Source: Duganella sp. BJB476
Lineage (GTDB): Bacteria; Pseudomonadota; Gammaproteobacteria; Burkholderiales; Burkholderiaceae_D
Length of the DNA: 64,000 nucleotides
NCBI RefSeq assembly: GCF_003416895.1
Contig: NZ_QVIO01000001.1
Location: forward strand, 496,001 to 560,000
Reading direction: 5' to 3'
A program made the position numbers and the translations under genes. The notes under the pieces are model-generated. The model made no database searches. It was not told the DNA's origin and worked only from the letters and a program-made list of their open reading frames with translations. Positions 1 to 7,681 of this stretch are shown here, in pieces. Each line of letters opens with the position of its first letter. The first letter of the stretch is position 1.

Positions 1-483
1 CAGGCGCCGGTCGCGCGGCCAGGGGATGGCGATCGGCACCGTCTCCGCCGCCGCCAGTTCGGACAGGATCAGCATCGCCAGATGTTCGCCGCGTCCGGGC
101 AGTGGATATTCGATCGGCTCATCCAGCAGCGACAGTATCAGCTCGCGCAGCAGCGGGCTGACTTCGATCACGCGGCAGCTGTCGCCGAAAGCCTGCGCCG
201 CCCCGGCTTCGATGTAGATGGTCCGCATCGTCACGCGGCTTAGCGAGGTCCATTGATGCACCACGCCCGGTGGGATGAACAGCGCGCGGCGCGGCGGCAG
301 TATCCACACGCCGAAGGCGGTCTTCACCTTCATCAGCCCTTCTGTGGCATACAGCAGCTGCGCGCGTTCGTGACTGTGCGGCGCCACCGATACACCGTGC
401 ACCTCGTCGCGCGCCATCGCCGTGACGACGCGTGGCACGCGCTGGTAATCGCGATGATCGCTGCTGCGTTTGAGAGCCTTCAT
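1..483 (-). CDS. AraC-family (NimR-like) transcriptional regulator, N-terminal part
   Basis: Only the first 161 codons are in the window; the gene runs off the left edge, so the C-terminal DNA-binding domain is not seen. The visible part is a cupin-type sensor domain (PHSHERAQLLY near residue 37, ILPPRRALFIPPG near 63, VVHQW), followed by the helical linker SPLLRELI. This layout is typical of AraC regulators that sit divergently from an exporter, such as E. coli NimR beside NimT. Here the divergent neighbour is the Fsr-like exporter 62 bp away. It is the same type as the complete regulator at 31291-32079. It probably binds a small molecule and controls itself and the exporter; the ligand is unknown. 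Confidence 0.85.
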   Translation of the reverse strand, partial: MKALKRSSDHRDYQRVPRVVTAMARDEVHGVSVAPHSHERAQLLYATEGLMKVKTAFGVWILPPRRALFIPPGVVHQWTSLSRVTMRTIYIEAGAAQAFGDSCRVIEVSPLLRELILSLLDEPIEYPLPGRGEHLAMLILSELAAAETVPIAIPWPRDRRL

Positions 484-545
484 TTGTCACTTATTCGACG
501 AAAAATGGAATATATCGTGTTTTTAGCCATATTACACTGGCAGGC

Positions 546-1751
546 ATGAATACCTCCACACTTGCTCCCGCCAGTCGCGCCCACGGCGACACCGTTATCT
601 CCATCCTCGGCGCCGTCGCGCTGGTCCATTTGCTGAACGACCTGACGCAGGCGATGCTGCCGTCGATCTATCCGATGCTGAAGGCGCAGTTCGGCCTGAC
701 GTTCGCGCAGGTCGGCCTGATCACGCTGACCTTCCAGTGCACCGCCTCGCTGCTGCAACCGTGGATAGGTCTGTACACCGACCGCCGCCCGCTGCCTTTC
801 CTGCTGCCGCTGGGGATGGTCTCCACGCTGATCGGCGTGTTGATGATGTCCGGCGCCGGCAGCTTCCCGGCCTTGCTGGTGGCTGCGGCGCTGATCGGCG
901 TCGGTTCCTCGACCTTCCACCCGGAGGCTTCGCGCGTGGCGCGCATCGCCTCGGGTGGGCGGTTCGGTTTTGCGCAGTCGCTGTTCCAGGTCGGCGGCAA
1001 TGTCGGTTCGGCGCTCGGGCCGTTGCTGGCTGCAGCGATCATCATCGGCCGTGGGCAGGGCAATATCGCCTGGTTTGCGTTGCTCGTGATGGTGGCGATT
1101 GTGGTGCTGGTACGCGTCGGCCGCTGGCATAGCGCGCACCTGGCCGGACTGCCGCGCAAAACCGCATCGCATGCCGTATCGCCTTTATCCAAGGGCCGCG
1201 TTTATGGCGCGCTGACGGTGCTGGCGCTGCTGGTCTTCTCCAAGTACATCTACATGTCGAGCTTGAGCAGCTACTACACCTTCTACCTGATCGATAAATT
1301 CGGCTTGTCGGTATCGTCGGCGCAGTTGTATCTGTTCCTGTTTTTGGCGGCGGTGGCGGCGGGCACTTTCATGGGTGGGCCGATCGGCGACCGCATCGGC
1401 CGCAAGCGCGTGATCTGGATCTCGATCCTCGGCGCGGCGCCGTTCACGCTGATGCTGCCTTACGTCGGCCTGGCCTGGACGGCCGTGCTGTCGGTGGTGA
1501 TCGGCTTCGTGATCTCGTCGGCGTTTTCCGCCATCGTGGTGTTCGCGCAGGAGCTCATGCCGGGCAAGGTCGGCATGATTGCGGGGATATTCTTTGGATT
1601 GATGTTTGGCGTGAGCGGCATCGGCGCCGCCGCCATGGGGCATATCGCCGACGTAGCCGGCATCGCCTATGTGTACAAACTGTGTTCGTTCCTGCCGCTG
1701 CTGGGCATCCTGACGGTGCTGCTGCCGCATATCGAGCAGCCGCACCGTTAG
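546..1751 (+). CDS. fsr: MFS efflux transporter, fosmidomycin-resistance (Fsr) type
   Basis: A 401-residue protein with about 12 hydrophobic segments. The N-terminal half contains LTQAMLPSIYPMLK, GLYTDRRPLPFLLP (the loop between TM2 and TM3) and the STFHPEASRVAR stretch that is characteristic of Fsr-like transporters; a second conserved loop, GPIGDRIGRKRVIW, occurs near residue 280. Fsr proteins export fosmidomycin and related small molecules across the inner membrane, driven by the proton gradient. The divergent AraC gene suggests inducible expression. The family call is firm; the substrate is an inference. Confidence 0.85.
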   Translation: MNTSTLAPASRAHGDTVISILGAVALVHLLNDLTQAMLPSIYPMLKAQFGLTFAQVGLITLTFQCTASLLQPWIGLYTDRRPLPFLLPLGMVSTLIGVLMMSGAGSFPALLVAAALIGVGSSTFHPEASRVARIASGGRFGFAQSLFQVGGNVGSALGPLLAAAIIIGRGQGNIAWFALLVMVAIVVLVRVGRWHSAHLAGLPRKTASHAVSPLSKGRVYGALTVLALLVFSKYIYMSSLSSYYTFYLIDKFGLSVSSAQLYLFLFLAAVAAGTFMGGPIGDRIGRKRVIWISILGAAPFTLMLPYVGLAWTAVLSVVIGFVISSAFSAIVVFAQELMPGKVGMIAGIFFGLMFGVSGIGAAAMGHIADVAGIAYVYKLCSFLPLLGILTVLLPHIEQPHR

Positions 1752-1756
1752 CCAAC

Positions 1757-1782
1757 GTCATTCCCGCTTTCGCGGGAATGAC
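1757..1782. terminator. Bidirectional hairpin between convergent genes
   Basis: An 11-bp perfect stem (GTCATTCCCGC / GCGGGAATGAC) with a TTTC loop lies between the convergent fsr and dbpA genes. It has no long T tract. The ATTCCCGC...GCGGGAAT core matches a short hairpin that recurs in many proteobacterial intergenic regions. It probably ends transcription or protects the 3' ends of both mRNAs. Confidence 0.6.
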
Positions 1783-1785
1783 GCC

Positions 1786-3204
1786 TTAGGACTCGATGAA
1801 GCGCATCTTGAAGTTGCGGCCTTTGATGGCGCCGAAGTCGCCACCCAGCGGGTTGTTCCGGCTGAGGCGCTCGAAGGCATCGTAGGCCACGCGGCGGTCG
1901 ATCGCCACGTAGGTCTGGAACTCGAACACGTTGATCTTGCCGACTTGTTCTTTCGAGAGGCCAGCGTCGCCGGTCAGTGCGCCCAGCAGGTCGCCCGGAC
2001 GCAGCTTGTCCTTCTTGCCGCCCGAGATCACCAGCGTCATCATCGGCGCTGGATCATTGCCATATTCATTGTCGTCCAGGCTTTTCAGGTCGAACCATTC
2101 GACCGGCGCCTTCTGGTATTCCTCAATCAGCTTGACCCACTTCTTCTCGTTCGGCGCGCACAGCGACAAGGCCAGGCCTTGTTCGGCGCCGCGGCCGGTG
2201 CGGCCGATACGGTGGATGTGCACCTCGGTGTCCTTCGACACGTCGACGTTGATCACCGCTTCCAGGTTCGGGATGTCCAGGCCGCGCGCGGCGACGTCGG
2301 TGGCCACCAGCACTGAGCAGCTGCGGTTGGAGAACAGCACCAGGATTTCGTCGCGTTCCTTCTGTTCCAGTTCGCCGTACAGCGCCATGGCGGAGAAGCC
2401 TTTCGATTGCAGCTCTTCCACCAGCTCACGGCACTGCACCTTGGTGTTGCAGAAGGCGATGGCCGATACCGGCTTGTAGTGGCCCAGCAGGCGCGCCACG
2501 GCGGAGTTGCGCTCGTCGAAGCCGATCTCGAAGAACAGCTGTTCGATCTGGCTGTTGTCGTGCTGCGCTTCGACCGTCACTTCGACCGGATCGGCCAGGA
2601 AGGAGTCGGTGGCGCGGCGGATGTCGTCCGGGTAGGTGGCCGAGAACAGCAAGGTCTGGCGACGTTTCGGGCAGGCGCTGACGATGCCGGCGATTTCGTC
2701 GTAGAAGCCCATGTCGGTCATGCGGTCCGCTTCGTCCAGCACCAGCGTTTCCACCTTCGACAGGTCCAGCGTGGCGCGGCCCAGGTGATCGCGCACGCGG
2801 CCCGGCGTGCCGACCACGATGTGGGCGCCATGCTCCAGCGAGGCGATCTGCGGACGCATTGGCGAACCGCCGGTCAGCACCAGCACCTTGACGTTGCCGG
2901 TGGCGCGCGCCAGACGGCGCAGCTCATTAGCCACCTGGTCGGCCAGTTCGCGGGTAGGGCACAGCACCAGCGCCTGCACGGCGAACCAGGCCGGATTGAG
3001 CTTGGCCAGGATGCCGATGCCGAAGGCTGCGGTCTTGCCGCTGCCGGTCTTGGCCTGGGCGATCAGGTCGCGGCCTTCCAGCACCGACGGCAGGCTTTGC
3101 GCCTGGATCGTCGTCATCTCCTTGTAGCCGAGCGAATCGAGATTGTCCAGGAGGGCGGTGGTCAGCGGCAGGCTGGAAAACGCGGTGGAGGCGGTGGATG
3201 TCAT
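1786..3204 (-). CDS. dbpA: ATP-dependent RNA helicase DbpA
   Basis: A DEAD-box helicase that acts on 23S rRNA during assembly of the large ribosomal subunit. From the ATG at 3204 it has 472 residues, close to E. coli DbpA (457). Visible motifs in order: Q motif (GYKEMTTIQAQSLP), AKTGSGKT, PTRELADQV, TPGRV, DEADRMTDMGF, SATYPDD, ATDVAARGLDIP and HRIGRTGRG. The roughly 75-residue tail after residue 395 (LRPGDLLGAL...KINVFEFQTYVAI) fits the DbpA RNA-binding domain that recognises 23S hairpin 92. An in-frame GTG at 3237 would add 11 residues; the ATG is preferred because similarity to the family begins just after it. Confidence 0.93.
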   Translation of the reverse strand: MTSTASTAFSSLPLTTALLDNLDSLGYKEMTTIQAQSLPSVLEGRDLIAQAKTGSGKTAAFGIGILAKLNPAWFAVQALVLCPTRELADQVANELRRLARATGNVKVLVLTGGSPMRPQIASLEHGAHIVVGTPGRVRDHLGRATLDLSKVETLVLDEADRMTDMGFYDEIAGIVSACPKRRQTLLFSATYPDDIRRATDSFLADPVEVTVEAQHDNSQIEQLFFEIGFDERNSAVARLLGHYKPVSAIAFCNTKVQCRELVEELQSKGFSAMALYGELEQKERDEILVLFSNRSCSVLVATDVAARGLDIPNLEAVINVDVSKDTEVHIHRIGRTGRGAEQGLALSLCAPNEKKWVKLIEEYQKAPVEWFDLKSLDDNEYGNDPAPMMTLVISGGKKDKLRPGDLLGALTGDAGLSKEQVGKINVFEFQTYVAIDRRVAYDAFERLSRNNPLGGDFGAIKGRNFKMRFIES

Positions 3205-3278
3205 GGTGTCAGACCTGTTCAAAAAGGACGTGGTCACAGTCTAACAGGCTCGCTGACGCTGTGATAATCGGGTTGTTA

Positions 3279-3503
3279 TTAGTTTGGCGCCCACACCGGC
3301 AAGCCGGTGAGGTCCAGGTTTTCGTCGCGCACCCAGACCGGCAATCCGGAGGTGTCGGTCGGTTCGAGCAGTTCCAGTTGCACTTGCTTGAGTGCCGCGC
3401 GCTTGCCGCGTGGCGGCGGCGGACGCTTTGCTTCCGGTTCGAGCGGCGCGGCCGGGCTGAAGCCGGGCAGGTCGAACGTAGCGTTATCTTTTTTATCTCT
3501 CAT
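3279..3503 (-). CDS. Small uncharacterised protein with a repeated GLPVW motif
   Basis: A 74-residue protein I do not recognise. It is Pro/Arg/Lys-rich in the middle (KRPPPPRGKRAALK) and ends with two copies of a short motif, SGLPVWVRDENL and TGLPVWAPN. There is no signal peptide or membrane segment. It lies on the same strand just upstream of dbpA and downstream of the phosphatase terminator, so it could be the first gene of a dbpA transcript. The ATG at 3503 has no clear ribosome binding site, which weakens the start. Reading-frame length, strand agreement and the internal motif repeat support it as a real gene. Confidence 0.55.
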   Translation of the reverse strand: MRDKKDNATFDLPGFSPAAPLEPEAKRPPPPRGKRAALKQVQLELLEPTDTSGLPVWVRDENLDLTGLPVWAPN

Positions 3504-3517
3504 CTGAAAAAAACAAA

Positions 3518-3540
3518 AGCCCGGCTGTAGCAGTCGGGCT
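3518..3540 (-). terminator. Rho-independent terminator of the AcpA-type phosphatase gene
   Basis: A 10-bp stem (one G-T pair) with a three-base loop, AGCCCGGCTG-TAG-CAGTCGGGCT on the top strand. On the minus strand it is followed by a T-rich run (TTTTGTTTTTTT, 3506-3517). It lies 40 bp past the stop codon of the phosphatase gene. Confidence 0.85.
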
Positions 3541-3580
3541 CAGTGTAAGTTAAGGGCGAAGTGTAACACAAAGCCCAAAC

Positions 3581-5245
3581 TCAACGGAAGCTCAGCGCTC
3601 CCGTCAGGTCGCCCGGCGGCAGCGCGTTGCGGGCGGCGAAGGCGTCGTTGCGCAGCTTCAGGCCTTCCAGCAGCGGCAGGCCGTGCAGGCGGGTGATGAA
3701 GCGCATGATCGAGGTGGTGTCGTAGAAGCTGTGATCGACCTGGCCTTTCTTCGCATACGGCGAGACCACGATGGCCGGAATGCGCGAGCCCGGGCCCCAG
3801 CGGTCGCCCTTGGGCGGCGCGACGTGATCCCACCAGCCGCCGTTTTCGTCGAAGGTGATCACGACGACCATGTCCTTCCATTGCGGGGACTTCTTCAGGT
3901 GCTCGATCACGTTGGCGATGTGGGCGTCGCCCGATTCGATGTCCGAGTAGCCGGCGTGCAGGTTCAGGTTACCTTGCGGCTTGTAGAAGGTCACCGCAGG
4001 CAGCTTGCCGGCGATGGCGTCGGCGATGAATTTGTTCGAGATCGGGCTGTCGCCCAGGCCTCCGTCGCGCAGGTGTTCCGCGCGCGCGGCGGTGCCGGGC
4101 GCGAACTGCTTGAAGTAGTTGAACGGCTGGTGGTGGTACTGGAAGTTGGGCTTCTCGCCGCCGCCGCGCGCATCGAGCGCCGCCTGCCACGCGCCGCCGT
4201 ACCACGCCCAGCTGACCTTCTTGGCCGACAGCAGGTCGCCGATGGTGTCGTAGGTTTGCGGCGGCAGGGTGCCGGCATCCTTCGGATCGGCCAGCAGCGG
4301 ATCGCCGTCGTAGGCCGGGCGGATGTAGCTCGGCTGGTAGGGCGGGGCCATGGTGTTGACCGCGTAGCCGTCCGGCGTGATGGCGCCGTTGTTTGTGTAG
4401 ATGGGATGACCATCCATCGCCGAGACGGGGCTGTCCTTGGTCACGGACAGGCGCATGCCGGTCGGGCCGTCGTCGAGCACCGCGATCTTCTTCTTGGCGG
4501 CGGTGTCCTTGGCGTTGAAGTATTCGGGCGTGCGGCCGGAGATCAGGAACTGGTGGTTCAGGTAGGAGCCGCCGAAGGCCGCCATGAAGAAGTTATCGCA
4601 CAGCGTGTACTGTTCGGCGATCTTCCACAGGCCGAGGTTTTTGCTGGTCTCGCCGTAGTAGCCCATGACCATGCCGCCGGTGTTGCCCCAGGCCGCGAAG
4701 CCGTCGTTCTTGCCGCCGTTGATCTGCATCTGGTTCTGGTAGAACAGGTGCCACAGGTCGCGCGTGATGACGGCTTCCGGCAGCGGCTTGCCTTCGGTGT
4801 CGACCAGTTTGAACGGGCCGTTCGGCAGGTTCTTGACGTCGTCTTCCTTCAGCAGGTATTTTTTGCCGCCGATGTCCTGGGTGTTGGGCACCATGCCGCC
4901 CCAGATTTTCGGCAGCGTGGGCAGTACGGAGCCGTCGAAGTCGCGCTGCTGGCACGCGGCTGCGGTGGCTGCCGACAACGGCGCGGCGGTGCCGGGGAAG
5001 TTGGCGAACAGGTTGTTGAAGCTGCGGTTTTCCAGGTAGATCACGACCACGTTCTTGATATGGGCTTGCAGCTTGGCGTCCAGCGAACCTTTGACGGCGG
5101 CCGGCTTGGCGGTGGCGGCTTCGCTCAGGGCGGGCAGGGAAGCGGCCATGCCGGTAGCGGCGGCGGCCTGGAAGATGCGGCGGCGCGATGGACTGGCGGG
5201 AGCGTCCTGCTCCTGTTGGGCTGAAACCTGAACTTGATCCTTCAC
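3581..5245 (-). CDS. Tat-exported acid phosphatase / phosphoesterase, AcpA type
   Basis: A 554-residue phosphoesterase of the family shared by AcpA acid phosphatases and bacterial phospholipase C (PF04185). The N-terminus has a twin-arginine-like signal (SRRRIF near residue 20, then an Ala-rich hydrophobic stretch ending in ALSEA), so export to the periplasm as a folded protein is likely. Family marks are VVVIYLENRSFNNLF near residue 68 and TFDENGGWWDH near residue 465. The start is GTG with a good GGGAG site six bases upstream. It is transcribed alone and ends in a terminator. It probably releases phosphate from organic phosphoesters; whether it also cleaves phospholipids cannot be told from the sequence. 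Confidence 0.85.
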   Translation of the reverse strand: MKDQVQVSAQQEQDAPASPSRRRIFQAAAATGMAASLPALSEAATAKPAAVKGSLDAKLQAHIKNVVVIYLENRSFNNLFANFPGTAAPLSAATAAACQQRDFDGSVLPTLPKIWGGMVPNTQDIGGKKYLLKEDDVKNLPNGPFKLVDTEGKPLPEAVITRDLWHLFYQNQMQINGGKNDGFAAWGNTGGMVMGYYGETSKNLGLWKIAEQYTLCDNFFMAAFGGSYLNHQFLISGRTPEYFNAKDTAAKKKIAVLDDGPTGMRLSVTKDSPVSAMDGHPIYTNNGAITPDGYAVNTMAPPYQPSYIRPAYDGDPLLADPKDAGTLPPQTYDTIGDLLSAKKVSWAWYGGAWQAALDARGGGEKPNFQYHHQPFNYFKQFAPGTAARAEHLRDGGLGDSPISNKFIADAIAGKLPAVTFYKPQGNLNLHAGYSDIESGDAHIANVIEHLKKSPQWKDMVVVITFDENGGWWDHVAPPKGDRWGPGSRIPAIVVSPYAKKGQVDHSFYDTTSIMRFITRLHGLPLLEGLKLRNDAFAARNALPPGDLTGALSFR

Positions 5246-5354
5246 ACGCGTCTCCCTGAGTAACCAAAAAGAGCGATTGTGACAGTTTTATGACAGGTTG
5301 GGTATATCGGAGACAGGGCTGCGCGCCAAGGGAATCGGTGCTGTAAACAGAAAA

Positions 5355-5385
5355 AGCCGTTGATTCCTGAAAGAAATCAACGGCT
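5355..5385 (-). terminator. Terminator of tRNA-fMet
   Basis: An 11-bp perfect stem (AGCCGTTGATT / AATCAACGGCT) with a 9-base loop and a T run on the minus strand (5351-5355), placed 10 bp past the CCA end of the tRNA. Confidence 0.85.
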
Positions 5386-5394
5386 TATCGAATC

Positions 5395-5471
5395 TGGTTG
5401 CGGGGACAGGATTTGAACCTGTGACCTTCGGGTTATGAGCCCGACGAGCTGCCAGACTGCTCCACCCCGCG
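5395..5471 (-). tRNA. Initiator tRNA-fMet (CAT)
   Basis: A 77-base tRNA on the minus strand with encoded CCA. The anticodon arm is CGGG-CTCATAA-CCCG, and the three G:C pairs next to the anticodon loop mark the initiator species. The 5' end begins CGCGGGG against a 3' CCCCGCA, giving the unpaired first base (C opposite A) that is also typical of initiator tRNA. The gene has its own promoter and terminator. Confidence 0.96.
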
Positions 5472-5483
5472 TCTGAGGCCCGA

Positions 5484-5512
5484 ATTATACATAGGCCTTT
5501 TGCATTCCGCAA
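5484..5512 (-). promoter_or_regulatory. Sigma-70 promoter of tRNA-fMet
   Basis: On the minus strand, TTGCGG (5507-5512), a 17-base spacer and a perfect TATAAT (5484-5489), 12 bp upstream of the tRNA 5' end. Confidence 0.8.
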
Positions 5513-5520
5513 GGGGCAAA

Positions 5521-5565
5521 ATAAGAGCCACTTATATTTCGTAAGATTTTTTAAGTGGCGCTTAT
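5521..5565 (-). terminator. Long hairpin terminator downstream of the low-GC operon
   Basis: Two 14-base arms (5521-5534 and 5552-5565) pair at 13 of 14 positions around a 17-base loop. Read on the minus strand the second arm ends in TCTTATTTTG. It lies 13 bp beyond the stop of the gene at 5579-5911 and probably ends that transcript before tRNA-fMet. Confidence 0.65.
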
Positions 5566-5578
5566 GTTTATCGCATCA

Positions 5579-5911
5579 TTACGGGGACTTATCGATGTCT
5601 GCATGGGTTCCGCAGTCCCTCAGATATGCACAGCCGCCTTCAAAGGTGAAGCTCGCCTTGTAAGCGTCGTTGCTGGTGAGGTGAACCGTGTAGACGTTGA
5701 CTTTTTTCGTCGGGTCTAGCACCGAGGTAACTTGCTTGTTGGTCAGCATGTGCAGGTGCAGCTTAGCTGGTGGGGCATCGATGTCCATCAGAACCATTTC
5801 CCCGAGGGCACGCCTGGCCTCCTTTTTGATGTCCGGTTTAAGCCGCTGAAAACTGCTTTTAAACCGAGGGAGGTCACAGTTGAGCGTTCGGATAAGTCTT
5901 TCCGAACTCAT
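5579..5911 (-). CDS. Uncharacterised small protein, possibly RelE/ParE-like toxin
   Basis: A 110-residue basic protein. Its start overlaps the stop of the upstream gene (ATGA, 5908-5911), so the two are translated together. The C-terminal part (KASFTFEGGCAYLRDCGTH, near residues 85-103) has the shape of the last strands of RelE/ParE-fold toxins, but I cannot identify a catalytic set and the match is by eye only. Base composition is clearly less GC-rich than the neighbours, which suggests recent transfer. It could equally be an accessory protein of unrelated function. Confidence 0.6.
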   Translation of the reverse strand: MSSERLIRTLNCDLPRFKSSFQRLKPDIKKEARRALGEMVLMDIDAPPAKLHLHMLTNKQVTSVLDPTKKVNVYTVHLTSNDAYKASFTFEGGCAYLRDCGTHADIDKSP

Positions 5912-6315
5912 CTCTCGGACTCAATCCGATCCAATACCTGATTTACTTCCTCTGCCGTGCTTGCTGCATACCCGGGTTTGCGGGGCGAGAACGGTATGTC
6001 GTGCTCGCCAAGTTCCCACTGCAGATCGGTGGCGGAGGCATAGGCGGCTCTCGCAGCTTCCCTGGGGAGGGGTAAGACAGCTCGTTTGTAGATTTCTTGA
6101 ATAACTTGCTTGGCTAGTGCCAGAGCATCGTCGATTTTAAAATCGAGGTCGAGAGCGTCTTCGGCTTCACCGGAGTGGATGCGCGAAAGTGTGGCGTCAA
6201 AATACTCCTGCATTTGATTCAACCGCCTCGACAACTCCGAGAAATTATCGGATTTTGTCTCCTGAAGTTGCTCCAGGAGGCTGCGTATCGCTTGAAGGAT
6301 TTCAACTGTTTGCAT
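5908..6315 (-). CDS. Uncharacterised helical protein, partner of the downstream gene
   Basis: A 135-residue protein, mostly helical by composition, with a probable coiled coil in the first 50 residues (LLEQLQETKSDNFSELSRRL) and an acidic middle. No known domain is recognised. It is the first gene of a two-gene operon with a 4-base overlap to the next gene, the usual arrangement of toxin-antitoxin pairs, although it is longer than most antitoxins. The ribosome binding site is weak (GCGGGG, seven bases away). Its composition is AT-richer than the flanks. Confidence 0.6.
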   Translation of the reverse strand: MQTVEILQAIRSLLEQLQETKSDNFSELSRRLNQMQEYFDATLSRIHSGEAEDALDLDFKIDDALALAKQVIQEIYKRAVLPLPREAARAAYASATDLQWELGEHDIPFSPRKPGYAASTAEEVNQVLDRIESER

Positions 6316-6406
6316 GAGTGGCCCCGCTTTCCAGGGGAAGTCTGCTCTGGATGTTAAACAGAGTCAAACGCCACTCAATACAAATCTGATTTAGCGCAAG
6401 GTGTTT

Positions 6407-7576
6407 TTACGCGGCGGCCAGGCGCCACAGCGAGGTGACTTCAGCGGCGCGGGCGGCGTGCAGCGGATCGGTGGCATCGGCGGCGCGCGGGTGGGTAGGG
6501 CGCACGTCGTGGCGGTCGATGACTTTCAGGCCGGCGGCGGCGATCCATTCCATCAGATCGTCGCGTGGACGCAGGCCCAGGTGCTCGGCCAGGTCCGACA
6601 GGATCAGCCAGCCCTCGCCACCCGGCGTCAGATGGGCCGACAGGCCGGCCAGGAAGCCGCGCAGCATGCGGCTGTCCGGATCGTAGACCGCATATTCGAT
6701 CGGCGAGCTCGGACGCGCCGGCACCCACGGCGGATTACACACCACCAGCGGCGCCCGGCCTTCAGGGAACAGGTCCGCTTCCAGCAGCTCAACCTGGCCG
6801 TCCAGATCCAGCCGCGCCAGGTTTTCGCGCGCGCAGCTCAGCGCCCGCTGATCCTGGTCGGTGGCGATCACGCGCGCCACGCCGCGCTTGGCCAGCACCG
6901 CCGACAGCACGCCGGTACCCGCGCCGATGTCGTAAGCCAGCTTGACGCCGGCCGGCAGCGGCGTATTCGCCACCAGTTCCACATACTCTCCGCGCACCGG
7001 CGAGAACACGCCGTAGTGCGGGTGGATGCGCGCGTCCAGCGCCGGGATCTCGACGCCGGTGCGGCGCCATTCGTGCGCGCCGATCACGCCCAGCAGCTCA
7101 CGCAGCGAGGCGACGAACGGTTCCTCGAAGCGGCCGTAGGCCTCGTTGCAGGCCAACTGCACGTCCGGTGCGCGGCGCAGCGGGATGGCGTAGGCGGCGT
7201 CGAAAGGAATCAGCAGCATGGCCAGCGTGCGCGCGCGTTGCGATTGCGCCTGGCGATGCAGGTGGAAGGCTTCGGTCGGCGTGGCAGGCACTTTGGCCGG
7301 CTTGGCTTTCTTGGCCGGCTTGGCCTTGTGGTCGGCGCGGCGCGCCAGCGCTTGCAGCAGCTGGCGGGCGTTCTGGAAGCCGCCGCGCCACAGCAGCGCC
7401 GTGCCTTCGCAGGCCAGGCGGTAGGCCACGTCGGCGTTGGTGCGGTCGTCGGCGATGACGACGCGCTTCGGCGGCGGCATGCCGGCTTCGGAGCGCCAGC
7501 GCGCGGCGCACTGCACGCCGTTCTCCTCCCAGTGGATCTGTTGCGGCGTAGGGGAGGCGGTGGTGTGTGCGGACAT
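6407..7576 (-). CDS. Class I SAM-dependent methyltransferase, PrmC/HemK-like
   Basis: A 389-residue protein from the ATG at 7576 (a GTG at 7612 would add 12). The C-terminal half is a Rossmann methyltransferase: YDIGAGTGVLSAVLAKRG (motif I) around residue 225 and the catalytic-type motif VVCNPPWVPAR around residue 285. NPPW/NPPY enzymes methylate nitrogen of glutamine side chains, adenine or guanine. The N-terminal 200 residues are a separate region with a Lys/Ala/Pro linker (AKPAKKAKPAK). The target is unknown; PrmC itself is shorter, so this is probably a related but different enzyme. Confidence 0.8.
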   Translation of the reverse strand: MSAHTTASPTPQQIHWEENGVQCAARWRSEAGMPPPKRVVIADDRTNADVAYRLACEGTALLWRGGFQNARQLLQALARRADHKAKPAKKAKPAKVPATPTEAFHLHRQAQSQRARTLAMLLIPFDAAYAIPLRRAPDVQLACNEAYGRFEEPFVASLRELLGVIGAHEWRRTGVEIPALDARIHPHYGVFSPVRGEYVELVANTPLPAGVKLAYDIGAGTGVLSAVLAKRGVARVIATDQDQRALSCARENLARLDLDGQVELLEADLFPEGRAPLVVCNPPWVPARPSSPIEYAVYDPDSRMLRGFLAGLSAHLTPGGEGWLILSDLAEHLGLRPRDDLMEWIAAAGLKVIDRHDVRPTHPRAADATDPLHAARAAEVTSLWRLAAA

Positions 7577-7616
7577 GTCGGGGCAATCGGTAGGTGTAAT
7601 AAGCGGAAGCACAAAA

Positions 7617-7650
7617 AACGCCGGGGATGGTGTTCATCCCTGCCGGCGTT
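7617..7650. terminator. Bidirectional hairpin terminator
   Basis: An 8-bp outer stem (AACGCCGG / CCGGCGTT) and a 5-bp inner stem (GGATG / CATCC), with A6 on the left (7613-7618) and T4 on the right. On the minus strand it follows the gene ending at 7682; it also overlaps the region upstream of the methyltransferase start. Confidence 0.75.
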
Positions 7651-7681
7651 TTGGTGTTGAGGCGCTTATTATACTTGGCGC

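Noticed and set aside
3683..5224. Open frame of 513 codons opposite the AcpA-type phosphatase
   Set aside because: Shadow frame caused by high third-position GC; the product is Val/Gly/Arg-rich without domains and the sense gene has full family motifs.
5288..5512. 74-codon frame on the minus strand through tRNA-fMet
   Set aside because: It is read through the tRNA and its terminator, so not a gene.
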